Positions 47,461-55,933 of a stretch of 64,000 nt of DNA are shown here, in pieces. Under the pieces are notes generated by a model that was not told the DNA's origin, did not search any database, and worked only from the letters and a program-made list of their open reading frames with translations. Source of the DNA: Psychrobacillus lasiicapitis (GTDB taxonomy: Bacteria; Bacillota; Bacilli; Bacillales_A; Planococcaceae); contig NZ_VDGH01000005.1 of the NCBI RefSeq assembly GCF_006861795.1, forward strand, positions 1-64,000, in the 5' to 3' direction. Each line of letters starts with the position of its first letter. Within the stretch, counting starts at the first letter, position 1. The translations under genes were made by a program, and so were the position numbers.

Positions 47461-47565
47461 TTACAACTAAACACGCCATTTTTACAACTAAATGATCCAA
47501 AATTCCAACAAAACCTCCAAATTTTCCAACTAAACTAGCTTAAGTTCCAACAAAAAAAGTGAGCA
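47461..47565. repeat. Five-unit intergenic array, exact 21-bp period (family A)
   Basis: TTACAACTAAA, TTACAACTAAA, TTCCAACAAAA, TTCCAACTAAA and TTCCAACAAAA begin at 47461, 47482, 47503, 47524 and 47545, exactly 21 bases apart. The first 11 bases are conserved and the remaining ten vary. The last unit runs into the T-tract of the valS terminator. The array lies between two convergent terminators. Confidence 0.85.
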
Positions 47566-47596
47566 GGCATATTTTACGCCCACTCACTCTTTTTTC
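47552..47596 (-). terminator. Rho-independent terminator after valS
   Basis: Minus strand: AGTGAG..GGCGTA pairs with TATGCC..CTCACT, then TTTTTTT. It starts at the valS stop. Confidence 0.87.
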
Positions 47597-50239
47597 TTAT
47601 AAATTCTTCAGTTCTTCCAAACGCTTTAACACAGTTGCGTGTTTTTCTAGATAATCTTGTTCTTTTGCACGTTCTTCGGCAACAACTGCTTCTGGAGCTT
47701 TGGATACGAAGCGTTCATTGGATAGTTTTCCTTGAACTAGCTTCACTTCTTTTGCCCATTTTTCTAATTCTTTTTCTAGTCGAGCTTTTTCTGCATCGAT
47801 ATCGATTAATCCTTGAAGTGGAAGATATAAAACTGCTCCAGTTACAACAGCAGACATCGATTGACCAGGTGCTTCTAAATCTTGCCCGATTACAAGCGGT
47901 TCTGGATTACAGAAGCGCTCTAAATATTTTGCGTTTGCTTCTAGTACTGCTAGCGTTTCTGTGTCTTTTGCAGAAATATATAACGGCACTTTTTTACTCA
48001 TTGGCGTTTGTACTTCTGAGCGGATATTACGTACAGAACGAATAATTTCTGCAAGTAGTTTCATGCTAGCTGCTTCTTCTTTATTGGAAAGGGCTTCATT
48101 TACAGTTGGCCAAGGAGCTACTGTAATAGACTCCCCTTCATGCGGCAGGTTTTGCCAAATTTCTTCTGTAATAAATGGCATGAATGGGTGAAGAAGTCTC
48201 ATTGTATTATCTAAAACATATGCTAATACAGAGCGAGTCATTTTCTTCGCTTCTTCATCGTCTCCGTTTAATGGGAGCTTAGACATTTCAATATACCAGT
48301 CACAGAAATCATCCCAGATGAAGTTATATAGCGCACGCCCTACTTCACCGAATTCATATCTTTCAGAAAGTCTTGTTACTTGCTCGATGGTTTCGTTTAG
48401 GCGAGTTAAAATCCAAGCATCGGCAACTGATTTTTTACCATCTAGATTGATTTCTTCAAATTTTAAGCCGTCCATATTCATTAATGCAAAGCGAGATGCA
48501 TTCCAGATTTTATTAGCAAAGTTCCAGACTGCTTCTACTTTTTCTGTAGAATATCGTAAATCTTGCCCTGGAGATGAACCAGTGCTTAAGAAATAACGTA
48601 GAGAATCGGCACCGTACTGGTCGATTACATCCATTGGGTCTATACCGTTACCAAGTGATTTAGACATTTTACGTCCATCTTCTGCTCGAACTAGTCCGTG
48701 GATTAAAACGTCATCAAATGGACGAGTTCCTGTAAATTCAACCCCTTGGAAAATCATACGAGAAACCCAGAAGAATATAATATCATAACCGGTAACAAGT
48801 GCATTTGTTGGATAATACTTTTTGAACTCTTCGTTTTCAGCGTCCGGCCAGCCGAGTGTTGAGAATGGCCATAATGCAGAAGAGAACCAAGTATCTAGTA
48901 CGTCTTCGTCTTGATCCCAGTTTTCAGCGTCTGCTGGGGCTTCGTGTCCAACATACACTTCGCCTGTTTCTTTATGGTACCAAGCTGGAATTCGATGTCC
49001 CCACCATAATTGGCGAGAGATACACCAATCATGAATATTTTCCATCCAATTTAAATATGTTTTTTCAAAGCGGTCAGGTACGAAGTTTACTTTTTCTTCT
49101 GCTTGTTGTAACTTAACTGCTTCTTCTGCAAGTGGCTGCATCTTAACGAACCATTGTAAGGATAAATACGGCTCTACAACTGCTCCACTACGTTCTGAAT
49201 GTCCTACAGAGTGAAGATGCTCTTCAATTTTGAATAAAACACCTGCATCTTGTAAATCTTTGACGATTTGCTTACGACATTCAAAACGATCCATTCCGTT
49301 ATAGGATGCTGCGTTTTTATTCATCGTACCGTCTTCATTCATCACTAAGATTCGTTCTAAATTATGACGATTTCCGATTTCAAAGTCGTTCGGATCGTGT
49401 GCAGGTGTAATTTTTACTGCTCCACTACCAAATTCCATATCTACGTAGTCGTCTCCAACGATTGGAATTTCACGGCCAACGATAGGTAGCTTAACTGTTT
49501 TACCGATTAAATGTTTATAGCGTTCATCTTCAGGATGTACGGCAACTGCAGTATCACCAAGCATTGTTTCAGGTCTTGTTGTTGCAATATCAATAGAACC
49601 AGTACCATCTGTTAGGGGGTAATGCATATGATAGAATGCACCCTGTACATCTTTATGAATTACTTCGATATCAGAAAGCGCTGTTTTAGTTGCAGGATCC
49701 CAGTTAATAATGTATTCACCACGGTAAATGAGTCCTTTATTGTACAGCTTAACAAAAACTTCTTTTACAGCATTTGATAAGCCTTCATCTAATGTAAAAC
49801 GCTCGCGTGAATAGTCTAGACCAAGACCAAGCTTTGCCCATTGTGCACGGATATGACCAGCATATTCTTCTTTCCATTTCCATGTTTCTTCGACGAACTT
49901 TTCACGCCCTAAATCATAGCGAGAAATATTTTCTGAACGCAGCTTTTCTTCTACTTTCGCTTGTGTAGCAATACCTGCATGGTCCATACCAGGTAACCAA
50001 AGTGTATCGTATCCTTGCATACGTTTCATACGCGTTAGAATATCTTGTAGAGTAGTGTCCCAAGCGTGCCCTAAATGCAATTTTCCAGTTACATTTGGTG
50101 GTGGAATTACGATTGTATAAGGTTTTTTGTCGCTTTCCGGGTGTGCTTCAAAGAATTTTCCTTCGAGCCACCATTTATACCGACCTTTTTCAATCGACTG
50201 TGGATCATACTTAGTTGGCATCGTCGTTTCATTTGTCAT
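47597..50239 (-). CDS. valS: Valyl-tRNA synthetase
   Basis: Class I synthetase of 880 residues. HLGH (HIGH motif) is at 55-58 and [12 protein letters not shown] near 527. The CP1 editing domain includes [17 protein letters not shown]. The C-terminal coiled-coil arm (about 810-880) that grips tRNA is present. Expression is controlled by the T-box leader immediately upstream. Confidence 0.98.
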   Translation of the reverse strand: MTNETTMPTKYDPQSIEKGRYKWWLEGKFFEAHPESDKKPYTIVIPPPNVTGKLHLGHAWDTTLQDILTRMKRMQGYDTLWLPGMDHAGIATQAKVEEKLRSENISRYDLGREKFVEETWKWKEEYAGHIRAQWAKLGLGLDYSRERFTLDEGLSNAVKEVFVKLYNKGLIYRGEYIINWDPATKTALSDIEVIHKDVQGAFYHMHYPLTDGTGSIDIATTRPETMLGDTAVAVHPEDERYKHLIGKTVKLPIVGREIPIVGDDYVDMEFGSGAVKITPAHDPNDFEIGNRHNLERILVMNEDGTMNKNAASYNGMDRFECRKQIVKDLQDAGVLFKIEEHLHSVGHSERSGAVVEPYLSLQWFVKMQPLAEEAVKLQQAEEKVNFVPDRFEKTYLNWMENIHDWCISRQLWWGHRIPAWYHKETGEVYVGHEAPADAENWDQDEDVLDTWFSSALWPFSTLGWPDAENEEFKKYYPTNALVTGYDIIFFWVSRMIFQGVEFTGTRPFDDVLIHGLVRAEDGRKMSKSLGNGIDPMDVIDQYGADSLRYFLSTGSSPGQDLRYSTEKVEAVWNFANKIWNASRFALMNMDGLKFEEINLDGKKSVADAWILTRLNETIEQVTRLSERYEFGEVGRALYNFIWDDFCDWYIEMSKLPLNGDDEEAKKMTRSVLAYVLDNTMRLLHPFMPFITEEIWQNLPHEGESITVAPWPTVNEALSNKEEAASMKLLAEIIRSVRNIRSEVQTPMSKKVPLYISAKDTETLAVLEANAKYLERFCNPEPLVIGQDLEAPGQSMSAVVTGAVLYLPLQGLIDIDAEKARLEKELEKWAKEVKLVQGKLSNERFVSKAPEAVVAEERAKEQDYLEKHATVLKRLEELKNL

Positions 50240-50261
50240 CTGTTGTTCCTCCTAATTAAAA

Positions 50262-50545
50262 GAATATAAAAAAACTCCATTCGTCATTAAAGGACGAAGG
50301 AGTTTGTTCGCGGTACCACCTTTATTCGCAGATGCCAAAAAATGCGCATCACGCTCTCAATTCGATAACGGCTTCAAACCGGCATTTGCTACTGTAAGTT
50401 CACAAATGCTGCTCATGGGCTACCTTCAAATGGTAGTTAACAGAAACATTTCAGCAAGTTGTTTCCTTTCTTTTGATAACCAAGTCATTTTACTCTTCCC
50501 AATCATTGCATCATTATTTAGATGTCAATATTGTACCTAATCTTA
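50262..50545 (-). promoter_or_regulatory. T-box leader of valS
   Basis: On the minus strand, AAAGGTGGTACCGCG (revcomp of the bases near 50305-50325) is the canonical T-box that pairs with the uncharged tRNA acceptor end. It is followed by the terminator stem ACTCCTTCGTC..GACGAATGGAGT and TTTTTTT at about 50268-50300. Upstream, GGGAAGAGTA resembles the Stem I GA motif. Uncharged tRNA-Val should favour the antiterminator and valS readthrough. I could not fix the specifier codon with certainty. Confidence 0.93.
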
Positions 50546-50585
50546 TCATATGTCGTCAAGTCAAGTCTCGTGAAAGGAGAATATT

Positions 50586-50780
50586 ATGAAAAGAAAAGGC
50601 TATAACCCTTATTTGTTACCTGATTGGTTGCGCAAAACACGGTTTTATTGCAAAGGTTTCATTATTCCTATTTGTGGTTTTCAGCTAATACGTGTATTAA
50701 TCGTACCTACCACTTGGGATTTTCTATTACTTGTTTTACTACTCCTCATCTGTTTTCTGTTTTACAGAGACATAATTTGA
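50586..50780 (+). CDS. Small membrane protein of unknown function
   Basis: 64 residues with a good ribosome binding site (AAAGGAGAATATT then ATG). Basic N-terminus (MKRKGYNPYLLPDWLRKTR) and one or two hydrophobic segments, about 23-40 and 44-60. I do not recognise the family. It is divergent from valS and overlaps the 3' end of the convergent SpoVID-like gene by 42 bases, which argues for some caution. Confidence 0.5.
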   Translation: MKRKGYNPYLLPDWLRKTRFYCKGFIIPICGFQLIRVLIVPTTWDFLLLVLLLLICFLFYRDII

Positions 50781-51374
50781 TGGATAGGAAACCTTGGAGT
50801 AGCCATCAGCTAAATCTAAAATGAATTGAAGTTCAGACTCTTCTCTTGCAGTGTTTTCGTTTTCTTTCGTGTCTTCTGTATTTTTTTCTTTTACATCTTT
50901 TTCTTCCGATATAGGTTCCAATTCTATTTTCTTTTCAATCTCAATTTCGATCTCTACTGCTTCCTCATTGGGACCTTCAAATTCGCAATTAACAGACCAT
51001 GCAATTTCAATTGCTGCATGCTCTGTGGTTTTCGCATTCACATGTTGAACATTCAAAGTAGGTGAACTGCCCGCCCGTATTTTTTCTTTTGGAATATCTA
51101 TACTCATAGGTACGGCATATTCAAAATAACCAACTTCGCCTTGTACATCTAAATCTTCAATTTCTGTAATTTCACTTGTTGCATGATGTGCATGTTCACC
51201 TTCTTCGAACTCAACATGACAGGTAATATGATAGATCCCCACTATTTGGATCGATTCTTCTGTTTCTTGTTGTTCAAATTGTGGAGTAACTGCCACCGTT
51301 CTTATATCTTTTGGCACACCGAAGCTTGCAGGAAAAAGAAACTGTTCTTTTACATCCCAATTTTTCACTTCCAT
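50739..51374 (-). CDS. SpoVID-like spore coat protein lacking LysM
   Basis: 211 residues. Residues 1-130 look like the beta-sandwich N-terminal domain of SpoVID (FLFPASFGVPKDIRTVAVTP, YFEYAVPMSIDIPKEKIRAG). SpoVID directs coat encasement with SafA, and its gene lies next to valS/hemL in B. subtilis, close to this position. A Glu/Lys-rich low-complexity segment (about 140-180) follows, and then a short conserved-looking end (LQFILDLADGYSKVSYPSN). The C-terminal LysM domain of SpoVID is absent. An alternative is an unrelated DUF3794-like coat protein. Confidence 0.6.
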   Translation of the reverse strand: MEVKNWDVKEQFLFPASFGVPKDIRTVAVTPQFEQQETEESIQIVGIYHITCHVEFEEGEHAHHATSEITEIEDLDVQGEVGYFEYAVPMSIDIPKEKIRAGSSPTLNVQHVNAKTTEHAAIEIAWSVNCEFEGPNEEAVEIEIEIEKKIELEPISEEKDVKEKNTEDTKENENTAREESELQFILDLADGYSKVSYPSNYVSVKQKTDEE

Positions 51375-51444
51375 TTGTCATCCTCCTTCATATAGGACAA
51401 CTTATGAAAAAGAAGGTACGAATAGAACAGCGATATTTTAGCAA

Positions 51445-52023
51445 TTATCTTAAATTTTCAGCTTCCCCTATTAGCTGTTTCCATTCGGACCAATCCGAAA
51501 ATCTTGGAATGGTTAGATGCTCATTATAGGATTGAGTTTTCACAAATACTTTCGTTTCACAGTTAGCCAGTGTATTTAATACATCTGGTTTGTCATCGAA
51601 ATAATAATCTAACTGCAATTTTTTAATAATATTTACTTTTTCTTGATCTTTCATTCCACAATAGAAATTTTCATTTTTCACCGGAAAACCTTGTTCTTCT
51701 AGCCATTTTTTTGTTCGTTCCCGATGTTCAGGCGGACGAGCAGTAATATAAAAAATTTCATGTCCTTCTTTCGTTAATTGCTGTAACAATTCTACTGCAC
51801 CTAAATAAGGTGGACAATTAGTATAATATATTTCTTCTAAAGAGCTGTTCCACATCTTGGAGCCTTCCTCTGCAGTCATACCAAAAGGCTCGTGTATTTC
51901 CACTTTATTTAACGCATGAAAAATTTCAAGCGCAATGTTTTGATTGAGTTTTTTATTATAAACATGGAAAGCGTGCTCCCGAAGGTTAATCAATGTATCG
52001 TCAATATCAAATCCAAATCTCAT
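51445..52023 (-). CDS. HAD-superfamily hydrolase, 5'-nucleotidase (NT5C)-like
   Basis: 192 residues. Motif I FDIDDTLINL at 4-13 gives the nucleophile and acid/base aspartates, motif II ITARPPEHR near 95, and motif IV DYYFDDKPDVL near 139. NT5C-family members hydrolyse (deoxy)nucleoside monophosphates. The start overlaps the ribD stop by four bases, making it the third gene of ribA-ribD-HAD; a phosphatase step in flavin synthesis is therefore a plausible alternative role. Confidence 0.8.
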   Translation of the reverse strand: MRFGFDIDDTLINLREHAFHVYNKKLNQNIALEIFHALNKVEIHEPFGMTAEEGSKMWNSSLEEIYYTNCPPYLGAVELLQQLTKEGHEIFYITARPPEHRERTKKWLEEQGFPVKNENFYCGMKDQEKVNIIKKLQLDYYFDDKPDVLNTLANCETKVFVKTQSYNEHLTIPRFSDWSEWKQLIGEAENLR

Positions 52024-53126
52024 TCTGTAATCCCTCTTTTATAAACTGGATATCCGACAAACTTAAAATCTTTTCCGATTTTAAAAAATTCCGTATCCAC
52101 TAGTTCTACTGCATCGCCCATACTTTCGATACCGGTGCCTCCCATAAACGAAGGAGCATTTATACCACCAATTAATTTTGGGGCAATATAAATAATGGCC
52201 TTATCGATTAATTGGTTTTCCAAAAATGCAGCATTAATCGTGCCTCCACCTTCTATAAGTAAAGAAGAAATCGATTTTTCTCCTAAGATGGTAACGACTT
52301 CAAGTGGATCTACGTGCTTTGGATTAGAAGTATGGAATATAGAAATACCTAATTTTTCTAAAGCCTCTTTCTTTTCTTCATCATAGCTTGCGCTTGTGAA
52401 AATCCACGTATCTGCAAGCTTATCAGTAACTAATTTCGATTTTAGGGGTATTTTCAAGGAAGAATCCAGTACAATTCGAAGTGGATTTCGTCCATTTGGG
52501 ATTCGAGTAGTTAGTTCAGGATTGTCTGCGATTACCGTGTTAACCCCTACTAATATGGCCATATGCTCATTGCGTAAATGATGTACGTCGTGTCTAGCCT
52601 CTTCTGATGTTATCCATTTACTATGACCAGTGTGAGAAGCAATTTTCCCGTCTAATGTAATACCCGATTTTAGTGTAACGAACGGTTTATTTTCTACGAT
52701 GAATTTATTAAACACTTCATTCATCTTGCGAGAAGACTCTTCTTCTACACCAACAAGAACTTCAATACCCGCATCTTCCAAGATTTTGACTCCTCGTCCA
52801 GATACGATAGGATTCGGATCGAGCGTTGCAATGACTACCGTTTGTATACCAGCTTTTACGATTGCCTCCGCACATGGGCCAGTTCGCCCATGATGAGAGC
52901 AAGGCTCAAGCGTTACATATATGGTAGCCCCTTTTGTTTTGTCTCTTGCCATTTGAATCGCATGAATTTCCGCATGAGGTTCGCCCGCCTTCATATGTGC
53001 CCCTACTCCAACGATGCGATTATCATTTACAATCACTGCTCCAACGAGTGGATTCGGATCTGTTTGTCCTTTCATCGCTTGTGCATTTTGAAGCGCTAAA
53101 TTCATATAAAACGTATGATTAGTCAT
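52020..53126 (-). CDS. ribD: Riboflavin biosynthesis deaminase/reductase RibD
   Basis: Bifunctional enzyme performing the second and third steps from the GTP cyclohydrolase II product. 368 residues from ATG at 53126. N-terminal deaminase with zinc site HAEIHA near residue 51 and PCSHHGRTGPC near 75-85; C-terminal reductase (about 147-365) with KSGITLDGKIA and IEGGGTINAAFLE. The open frame extends upstream to 53249 but runs through ribA; the ribA stop overlaps this ATG by eight bases (coupled translation). Confidence 0.94.
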   Translation of the reverse strand: MTNHTFYMNLALQNAQAMKGQTDPNPLVGAVIVNDNRIVGVGAHMKAGEPHAEIHAIQMARDKTKGATIYVTLEPCSHHGRTGPCAEAIVKAGIQTVVIATLDPNPIVSGRGVKILEDAGIEVLVGVEEESSRKMNEVFNKFIVENKPFVTLKSGITLDGKIASHTGHSKWITSEEARHDVHHLRNEHMAILVGVNTVIADNPELTTRIPNGRNPLRIVLDSSLKIPLKSKLVTDKLADTWIFTSASYDEEKKEALEKLGISIFHTSNPKHVDPLEVVTILGEKSISSLLIEGGGTINAAFLENQLIDKAIIYIAPKLIGGINAPSFMGGTGIESMGDAVELVDTEFFKIGKDFKFVGYPVYKRGITE

Positions 53127-53877
53127 GTAGGAATGTACCTGCTTCCTCCAAATGCCCAGAGCGGTTGATTTTCGTTTGTAAGTATGACTCATTATATTCC
53201 GAAACATCGCCCCATAAAGGAGTACGGCCAGAAACTGGAAGACCTGCATCTTGCAATGCTTTTAACTTTTTCGGGTTGTTTGTGATTAATGTTACTGGTT
53301 TAGAACGCAATGCTTTTAACACTTCAATTGCATCGCTATAATTTCTTGAATCATCGACAAAACCTAGTTTTTCGTTTGCTTCAACTGTATCCGAACCATT
53401 TTCTTGAAGGATATAAGCCATTGCCTTACTAAACAAGCCAATTCCTCTACCTTCGTGATTTGCTAAATAAAATAATGCGCCTGATCCATTGTCCACAATC
53501 ATTTGCATGGATTGTTTCAATTGGAAGCCACAATCACAACGTTTGCTTCCAAAAATATCGCCAGTATGGCAAATGGAATGCATACGAATTAACGCCTCTT
53601 CATCTTGCTGGAAATCCCCATAAACGAGAACACTCGATTGTTGATATTCAGCCAAATTAGCAGAAGATAAGTTATCTATAATTTGTCCGATATCTTCTGT
53701 TTCTTCCTTGCTATTTAACCAGCAATACCATTTAAAAATAACTGTTTCTCCGTGTAAGTTAACAGGCAGGCGAATCGGACCAACTAAGTAGATAGACCCT
53801 TCCGTTGCCTTAAGTACTTGTATTTTATCTTTTAAAACATTTATAGCATCGTTTGTAACGGTTTGTATATTAACCAT
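53119..53877 (-). CDS. ribA: GTP cyclohydrolase II
   Basis: 252 residues, standalone GTP cyclohydrolase II without an N-terminal DHBP synthase domain. Zinc cysteines in HTGDIFGSKRCDCGFQL near 112-128, GTP-binding region ANHEGRGIGLF near 145, and TNNPKKLKAL near 205. First gene of ribA-ribD-HAD. ribE, ribH and ribB are not present here, unlike the usual riboflavin operon, and I see no FMN riboswitch upstream. Confidence 0.92.
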   Translation of the reverse strand: MVNIQTVTNDAINVLKDKIQVLKATEGSIYLVGPIRLPVNLHGETVIFKWYCWLNSKEETEDIGQIIDNLSSANLAEYQQSSVLVYGDFQQDEEALIRMHSICHTGDIFGSKRCDCGFQLKQSMQMIVDNGSGALFYLANHEGRGIGLFSKAMAYILQENGSDTVEANEKLGFVDDSRNYSDAIEVLKALRSKPVTLITNNPKKLKALQDAGLPVSGRTPLWGDVSEYNESYLQTKINRSGHLEEAGTFLHD

Positions 53878-54067
53878 GTTAATTCCTCTTTTCTTCGTAA
53901 CTAAAATGCATTATCATTTATAGTATTCTTCTTTGATTACTTTTCGTAAGCAATTATATTTTAGTAATCATATTATGTCAAATAAGTTAGACTAAAAAAC
54001 TAACGGGCTAACTTTGTTTCGCATTATAGGGAAACTGTTTGGTAAATCTTTAGCAGGTGTCGACCGC

Positions 54068-54138
54068 GATTTTCACTGCAGTCGTCCACTTTTCGCCGGG
54101 TGAGCGATGAGCCATCCCCGCCGTCTGTAGCGAAAATC
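54068..54138. repeat. REP-like palindrome, copy 1
   Basis: GATTTTCACTGCAG at the left pairs with CTGTAGCGAAAATC at the right (12 of 14), enclosing a GC-rich core with CGCCGGGTGAGCGATGAGCC. GC content is far above its surroundings. Confidence 0.75.
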
Positions 54139-54208
54139 AATGGTAATAGTTTATATATTTAGCATCGACTTGCTAAAAAACAAAAACATCAACGTTATTT
54201 GAGTGTAT

Positions 54209-54334
54209 GAATCCAATAAATGGATAAGGGCAACCAAACGACTGTTGAAAGCGACCAATTCTAGTCTAAGAGCAACCAGTAGCAATCTAAAAACAACCAA
54301 ATTATCCCTGAAAGCAACCATTTTTTCATAACAT
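54209..54334. repeat. Six-unit intergenic array, exact 21-bp period (family B)
   Basis: GCAACCAA, GCGACCAA, GCAACCAG, ACAACCAA and GCAACCAT begin at 54230, 54251, 54272, 54293 and 54314, exactly 21 bases apart. Each is preceded by an (A/G)AAA-like end. A leading degenerate unit at 54209 reads GAATCCAATAAATGGATAAG and is nearly identical to the unit at 18260. Only the core is conserved; the rest of each unit varies. Confidence 0.85.
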
Positions 54335-54408
54335 AAGTTTAGTTGGAAAATCCCTCAAGAAGTTTGATTTGTTAAACAGGGACATCAATTAGATAGCGTT
54401 ATTCTTAA

Positions 54409-54528
54409 TGGATTGTAGCGGAGGGGCGGCGACTCCTACGGGATGAGTGAGTAGATGAAACATCGCTAGCGTCGGCGATGGCTCAACACTCACCCCGTGG
54501 AAAGCGTCCGCCCTATAGCAGAAATCCA
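54409..54528. repeat. REP-like palindrome, copy 2 (120 bp)
   Basis: TGGATTGTAGCGGAGGGGCGG at the left end pairs with CCGCCCTATAGCAGAAATCCA at the right. ACGGGATGAGTG pairs with CACTCACCCCGT inside, and CATCGC-TAGCGTCG-GCGATG closes the tip. It is GC-rich in an AT-rich region and resembles dispersed Bacillales repeats of the GCGGACGC..GCGTCCGC kind. Confidence 0.82.
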
Positions 54529-54605
54529 GTGGACACTTCATCAACTATCTACGTCACAGTATCTCTATATAATAACAGACCATCCGCTTTCTATCCCTAA
54601 TAAGA

Positions 54606-54633
54606 TAAAAAAGGACCTTGCATTGCAAGGCCC
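54606..54633 (-). terminator. Rho-independent terminator after hemL
   Basis: Minus strand: GGCCTTGCA pairs with TGCAAGGTCC, then TTTTTT, eight bases past the hemL stop. Confidence 0.88.
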
Positions 54634-54640
54634 CTCGTTA

Positions 54641-55933
54641 TTATCTAGCTAATTTTTCAAATACTGTATGGAATGCTTGTACTGTTTTTTCGATATGCTC
54701 TTCTGTATGGGCACTTGATAAGAATAAACCTTCAAATTGAGAAGGTGGTAGATAAATTCCTTCTTCTGCCATTAGACGGAAATACTTAGCGAATAGCTCC
54801 AGATCAGATGTTTTCGCTGTATCAAAATTAATGACGTTTTCATTTGTAAAGAAGAACCCAATCATCGAACCTGCTCGATTCACAGTATGTGGAATATTAT
54901 ATTTGGTTGCTGCTTCTCGGAATCCTTTTTCTAATTGGTCACCCAGTTTAATGAAATATTCATAGGATCCTTCATTCAAACGAGAAAGTGTTTCATAACC
55001 AGCTGTCATTGCAAGTGGATTCCCAGAAAGTGTACCCGCTTGATATACAGGGCCGCTTGGAGCAATTAGCTCCATAATTTCGCGTTTACCACCAAAAGCA
55101 CCAACAGGCAGACCGCCGCCAATTACTTTTCCAAGACATGTTAAATCTGGTGTAATTCCAAAATAACCTTGCGCACAATTATAACCAACACGGAATCCAG
55201 TCATTACTTCATCAAAGATTAACAAAGTACCATTTTGCTCTGTTAACTCGCGAAGCTCTTCTAAAAATCCTTCTACTGGTGGTACGACACCCATATTTCC
55301 TGCTACAGGCTCTAAAATAACTGCTGCTAAATCATCACCAAAGTTCTCGAATACGTGACGCGCGCTCTCTATGTCATTATAAGGTACCGCAATCGTGTTT
55401 TTCGCAATCGATTCAGGAACACCAGGACTATCTGGTAAACCAAGCGTAGCGACTCCAGAACCCGCTTTAATAAGTAGGCTATCCCCATGACCGTGATAAC
55501 TACCTTCAAATTTCAATATTTTATTTCTCCCTGTGTATCCACGAGCTAGGCGAAGTGCACTCATTGTCGCTTCAGTACCAGAAGAAACCATACGAACCAT
55601 CTCGATAGAAGGAACTCGGTCCATTACAAGTTTAGCAAGCTTGTTTTCGATTAAAGTCGAAGCACCAAAACTTGTACCTGTTTCTGCAACAGCTTGAATC
55701 GCTTTCACTACATTTGGCTCTGTATGGCCTAAAATAAGTGGTCCCCATGACAATACATAATCGATGTATTCATTGCCATCGATGTCTGTTAAAATGGCAC
55801 CTTTTCCACTTTCCATGAAAATTGGATCCATATCAACGGATTTAAATGCACGTACTGGGCTATTAACACCACCTGGCATTAATTCTTTTGCTTCTGTAAA
55901 CGCTTGTTTAGATAAGTCATATGATTTTGTCAT
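54641..55933 (-). CDS. hemL: Glutamate-1-semialdehyde 2,1-aminomutase
   Basis: PLP enzyme forming 5-aminolevulinate in the C5 heme pathway. 430 residues from ATG at 55933, which follows GGAGGAG. The PLP lysine is in [17 protein letters not shown] near 265-275, and [10 protein letters not shown] near 25 and [10 protein letters not shown] near 145 are conserved. hemB stop and hemL start share one base (TAATG). Confidence 0.97.
   Translation of the reverse strand: MTKSYDLSKQAFTEAKELMPGGVNSPVRAFKSVDMDPIFMESGKGAILTDIDGNEYIDYVLSWGPLILGHTEPNVVKAIQAVAETGTSFGASTLIENKLAKLVMDRVPSIEMVRMVSSGTEATMSALRLARGYTGRNKILKFEGSYHGHGDSLLIKAGSGVATLGLPDSPGVPESIAKNTIAVPYNDIESARHVFENFGDDLAAVILEPVAGNMGVVPPVEGFLEELRELTEQNGTLLIFDEVMTGFRVGYNCAQGYFGITPDLTCLGKVIGGGLPVGAFGGKREIMELIAPSGPVYQAGTLSGNPLAMTAGYETLSRLNEGSYEYFIKLGDQLEKGFREAATKYNIPHTVNRAGSMIGFFFTNENVINFDTAKTSDLELFAKYFRLMAEEGIYLPPSQFEGLFLSSAHTEEHIEKTVQAFHTVFEKLAR

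Larger units (their letters stand above)
53878..54605. other. Long non-coding region upstream of ribA with several repeats
   Basis: About 730 bases with no gene. It holds the presumed ribA promoter (AT-rich, 53880-53990), a 71-bp palindrome (54068-54138), the 21-bp array (54209-54334), one TTTAGTTGGAA unit at 54338-54348 in opposite orientation to family A, and a 120-bp palindrome (54409-54528). Confidence 0.8.

Noticed and set aside
47461-47565. Short coding repeat (7 codons per unit)
   Set aside because: Reading the array in the period-matched frame gives LQLN/FQQN-like units, but stops occur in the last two units, there is no start or SD, and it sits after a terminator.
54209-54334. CRISPR-like array
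   Set aside because: The period is regular, but the conserved part is only about 12-14 bases and the whole unit is 21. That is too short for repeat plus spacer, there are no cas genes nearby, and the repeats themselves vary.
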